Assembly: GCF_000145035.1 (NCBI RefSeq)
Contig: NC_014387.1
Coordinates: 1,248,276 to 1,312,275 of the forward strand
Source: Butyrivibrio proteoclasticus B316
GTDB taxonomy: Bacteria > Bacillota > Clostridia > Lachnospirales > Lachnospiraceae
DNA: 64,000 bases
Reading direction: 5' to 3'
The notes beneath the pieces were generated by a model. The model had not been told where the DNA came from. It searched no databases and saw nothing but the letters and a program-made list of their open reading frames with translations. Of this stretch, positions 62,269 to 64,000 are shown piece by piece. A program made the translations under genes and the position numbers. Within the stretch, counting starts at the first letter, position 1. Each line of letters starts with the position of its first letter.

Positions 62269-63651
62269 ATGAGCAGATACGGAATTGGTACTGTAACAAT
62301 AGACACAAATTTGAATATAGCAAACATTGGTGAAGAAAACTCTGATAAGTTAGTGGTTGACCTTAATAAAAATTTTTTAGAGATGATACTTCCGGATGAT
62401 CGTCATCTGATCTATGAGATGATTGAAAAAATCACAGAAAAAGAGCCTTATTCATTCTGCTTTAGATTTATGGGAGATAAGGGAGAAGAGAACTGGGTAA
62501 TTGCTCTGTGCTATAAAAAAGAAATTTCCGGAAATGATTATTACCAGATAACGATGCAGGATATTTCTGAATTGGAAGAAAAGATATCCATGGACAGCCT
62601 GGATTTTGGGACAGGGCTTTGGGATAAAAAGACGATTGTTGAATATGCAAAGTTTAGATGTGCGCATCCGTCCGGTGTTTTTAACCTTTGCATACTTGAT
62701 ATAGATAACTTTAAGAATATCAACGATACTAAGGGACATTCTTTTGGTGATAAAGTTCTTAAGGATGTTAGTACAACCATCAGAAATATTCTTGGTAGCC
62801 ACGGTAAGGCAGGAAGAATAGGAGGCGATGAAATGATGCTTATTATTGATGATGCACCTGATAACCCATCGCTTCGTACATTTTTAAAACCTATCCGTGA
62901 GAGCATACAGAACTTATACAGGGATCAGAATGGCAATCCGCTTATAACAGTTTCAGTTGGTTCAGCCAGGTTTCCAACTGACCTTTCTGAGTACGACGCT
63001 TTGTTTGATCTTGCTGATAAGATGTTGTATAGAGCCAAGAGCAGGGGCAAGAACAGATATGTCATGTACAATCCTGATATTCATGGGAAGATTGTCGATG
63101 GCTTATACAGGGAAGAAAATAAAACTATCAAGGATGCAGCGCCTGTCGATAAGATAAGGCTTGTGCTTGATACTATTGAAGACTTACTTGAAGCTGAAGG
63201 GGCAGTTTCAGAACAGCTTCTTAAGATAATAGGCACATACGAGCTTGATCATGTCTATGTATTTTATGGAGATGTGTCTAATAGCTTTTGTGGTTTTAAA
63301 ATGCTTGAGAGTACAGAAACTTCAACGGAGAAAGGAATTAAGCGTATAGTAGAAGTAACAGCCGATATATCTTTTGTTAAAGATGAAGATTTTGACCAGC
63401 ATTTTAATTCCAATGGTGTATTTGTGATAGATAGTCCTGAAAAACAGCTTGGGTCAGGCACAAGAGCCGACAGCTATTTTGCATCTCATGATATTAAACA
63501 TGCCTTCATATATAAGATGAAGGATGTGTTTAATGGGGGCTATGTATTCTTTTATAATACGAACGAATTATCGAGAAAATTCCCACAACCGGATATAACT
63601 GACTTTACTTATCTGGGTAAAATGATAGAAATTGCTCTCAAAAGCAGGTAA
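62269..63651 (+). CDS. PAS-like/GGDEF/GAF-like protein
   Basis: The 460-residue protein has an N-terminal PAS-like sensor (residues 5-103, closing with ITMQDISELEEK), a GGDEF domain with active-site loop GRIGGDEMM (GGDEM at 195-199) and DIDNFKNINDTKGHSFGD, then a C-terminal GAF-like region (about 295-460). The fifth motif residue is Met rather than Phe, which is tolerated in some active cyclases. No membrane helix. It likely makes c-di-GMP, but binding-only function is possible. It precedes the HU gene, without evident co-regulation. Confidence 0.83.
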   Translation: MSRYGIGTVTIDTNLNIANIGEENSDKLVVDLNKNFLEMILPDDRHLIYEMIEKITEKEPYSFCFRFMGDKGEENWVIALCYKKEISGNDYYQITMQDISELEEKISMDSLDFGTGLWDKKTIVEYAKFRCAHPSGVFNLCILDIDNFKNINDTKGHSFGDKVLKDVSTTIRNILGSHGKAGRIGGDEMMLIIDDAPDNPSLRTFLKPIRESIQNLYRDQNGNPLITVSVGSARFPTDLSEYDALFDLADKMLYRAKSRGKNRYVMYNPDIHGKIVDGLYREENKTIKDAAPVDKIRLVLDTIEDLLEAEGAVSEQLLKIIGTYELDHVYVFYGDVSNSFCGFKMLESTETSTEKGIKRIVEVTADISFVKDEDFDQHFNSNGVFVIDSPEKQLGSGTRADSYFASHDIKHAFIYKMKDVFNGGYVFFYNTNELSRKFPQPDITDFTYLGKMIEIALKSR

Positions 63652-63708
63652 AACAAGGAAAAATTATAAAAAATTTAGATTTTCGTGTATTTTTCGGCAT
63701 TTATAGCT

Positions 63709-63736
63709 TGTTTGCGGTACAAAATAGTGGTAGAAT
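63709..63736 (+). promoter_or_regulatory. Promoter of the HU gene
   Basis: -35 TTGTTT (63709-63714) and -10 TAGAAT (63731-63736) have a 16-base spacer, 42 bases before the start codon, with RBS GGAGGG at 63764-63769 between. Confidence 0.45.
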
Positions 63737-63777
63737 GGGCAATGTAGTAAAATATTTCTTTTTGGAGGGAAAATTTA

Positions 63778-64000
63778 ATGAACAAGACAGAACTTATCGA
63801 TGCAATCGCTAAGGAAGCAGGACTTTCAAAGAAGGACGCTGCTGCAGCACTCAACGCTTTCACAGACACAGTAACAAAGGAGCTTAAGAAAAAGGGAAAG
63901 GTTCAGCTTGTTGGTTTCGGTACATTCGAGACAACAAAGAGAGCTGCTAGAACAGGTAAGAATCCTCAGACTGGCGCTGCTATCAAGATTCCTGCATCTG
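63778..64000 (+). CDS. hup: HU-family DNA-binding protein, N-terminal part
   Basis: The first 74 residues are in the window; the gene runs off the end. It reads MNKTELIDAIAKEAGLSKKD at the start and GFGTFETTKRAARTGKNPQTG at the beta-arm, the classic HU/IHF signature. HU is about 90 residues, so only the last ~16 are missing. It bends and compacts DNA as the main nucleoid protein of Firmicutes. Confidence 0.95.
   Translation, partial: MNKTELIDAIAKEAGLSKKDAAAALNAFTDTVTKELKKKGKVQLVGFGTFETTKRAARTGKNPQTGAAIKIPAS

Overview
The window looks like chromosome from a low-GC Gram-positive anaerobe of the Lachnospiraceae, most like Butyrivibrio/Pseudobutyrivibrio. The reasons are strong AGGAGG-type ribosome binding sites, a GlgC/GlgD pair, a pyrophosphate-type phosphofructokinase, TPP and preQ1 riboswitch-like leaders, a Firmicutes-style 6S RNA, and many chemotaxis and c-di-GMP-type signalling proteins. 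No tRNA, rRNA, transposase, phage module, CRISPR array or replication origin was seen. The first gene (YoaK type) and the last (HU) run off the window.

Layout. 1-2.5 kb: YoaK end, pyridoxal kinase, an ECF S component and a small radical SAM protein. 2.5-6 kb: LrgAB (minus strand) and a GH31 glycosidase. 6.2-8.8 kb: membrane protein, a minimal Fur-like regulator facing a membrane HMA protein across a shared promoter with paired operators, an SGNH hydrolase and a PNPOx-fold protein. 8.9-11.1 kb: a PurF homologue lacking its N-terminal cysteine, and QueT with a preQ1-I-like leader. 11.3-15.6 kb: TPP riboswitch and thiWMEDC. 15.7-20.4 kb: a NifX-SlyD fusion, a FIST-GGDEF protein, a TRIC-type channel and a GNAT. 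20.4-26.4 kb: a 940-aa winged-helix/Fe-S/flavin oxidoreductase behind a long hairpin leader, phosphoglucomutase, a dolichol-kinase-like protein and a CDF-like membrane protein. 26.5-32 kb: lipoprotein, small genes and two divergent chemoreceptors. 32.1-34.4 kb: glgCD. 34.6-44.4 kb: a signalling operon (EAL-HDOD, giant hybrid kinase, response regulator, pseudo-GGDEF-EAL, phosphopantetheinyl transferase, PrsW protease with a repeat tail). 44.6-54.8 kb: membrane glycosyltransferase, ABC-F, MATE, an AP2 protein with a dead HNH core, threonine synthase, citrate synthase and DeoC. 55-64 kb: aminopeptidase P, 6S RNA, YihY, AI-2E-family protein, EEP-family protein, PPi-PFK, GGDEF protein and HU.

How the parts fit. 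Thiamine genes form one riboswitch-controlled salvage/synthesis operon. Phosphoglucomutase, GlgC/GlgD and PPi-PFK outline glycogen and glycolytic carbon flow. The most unusual part is 34.6-44.4 kb, where a phosphorelay protein carries degenerate c-di-GMP domains and sits beside a paralogue that keeps the same seven-helix/pseudo-GGDEF/pseudo-EAL body but has lost essentially all catalytic residues. That suggests the degenerate module works as a sensor or scaffold. All function calls come from reading motifs by eye; no database search was run.
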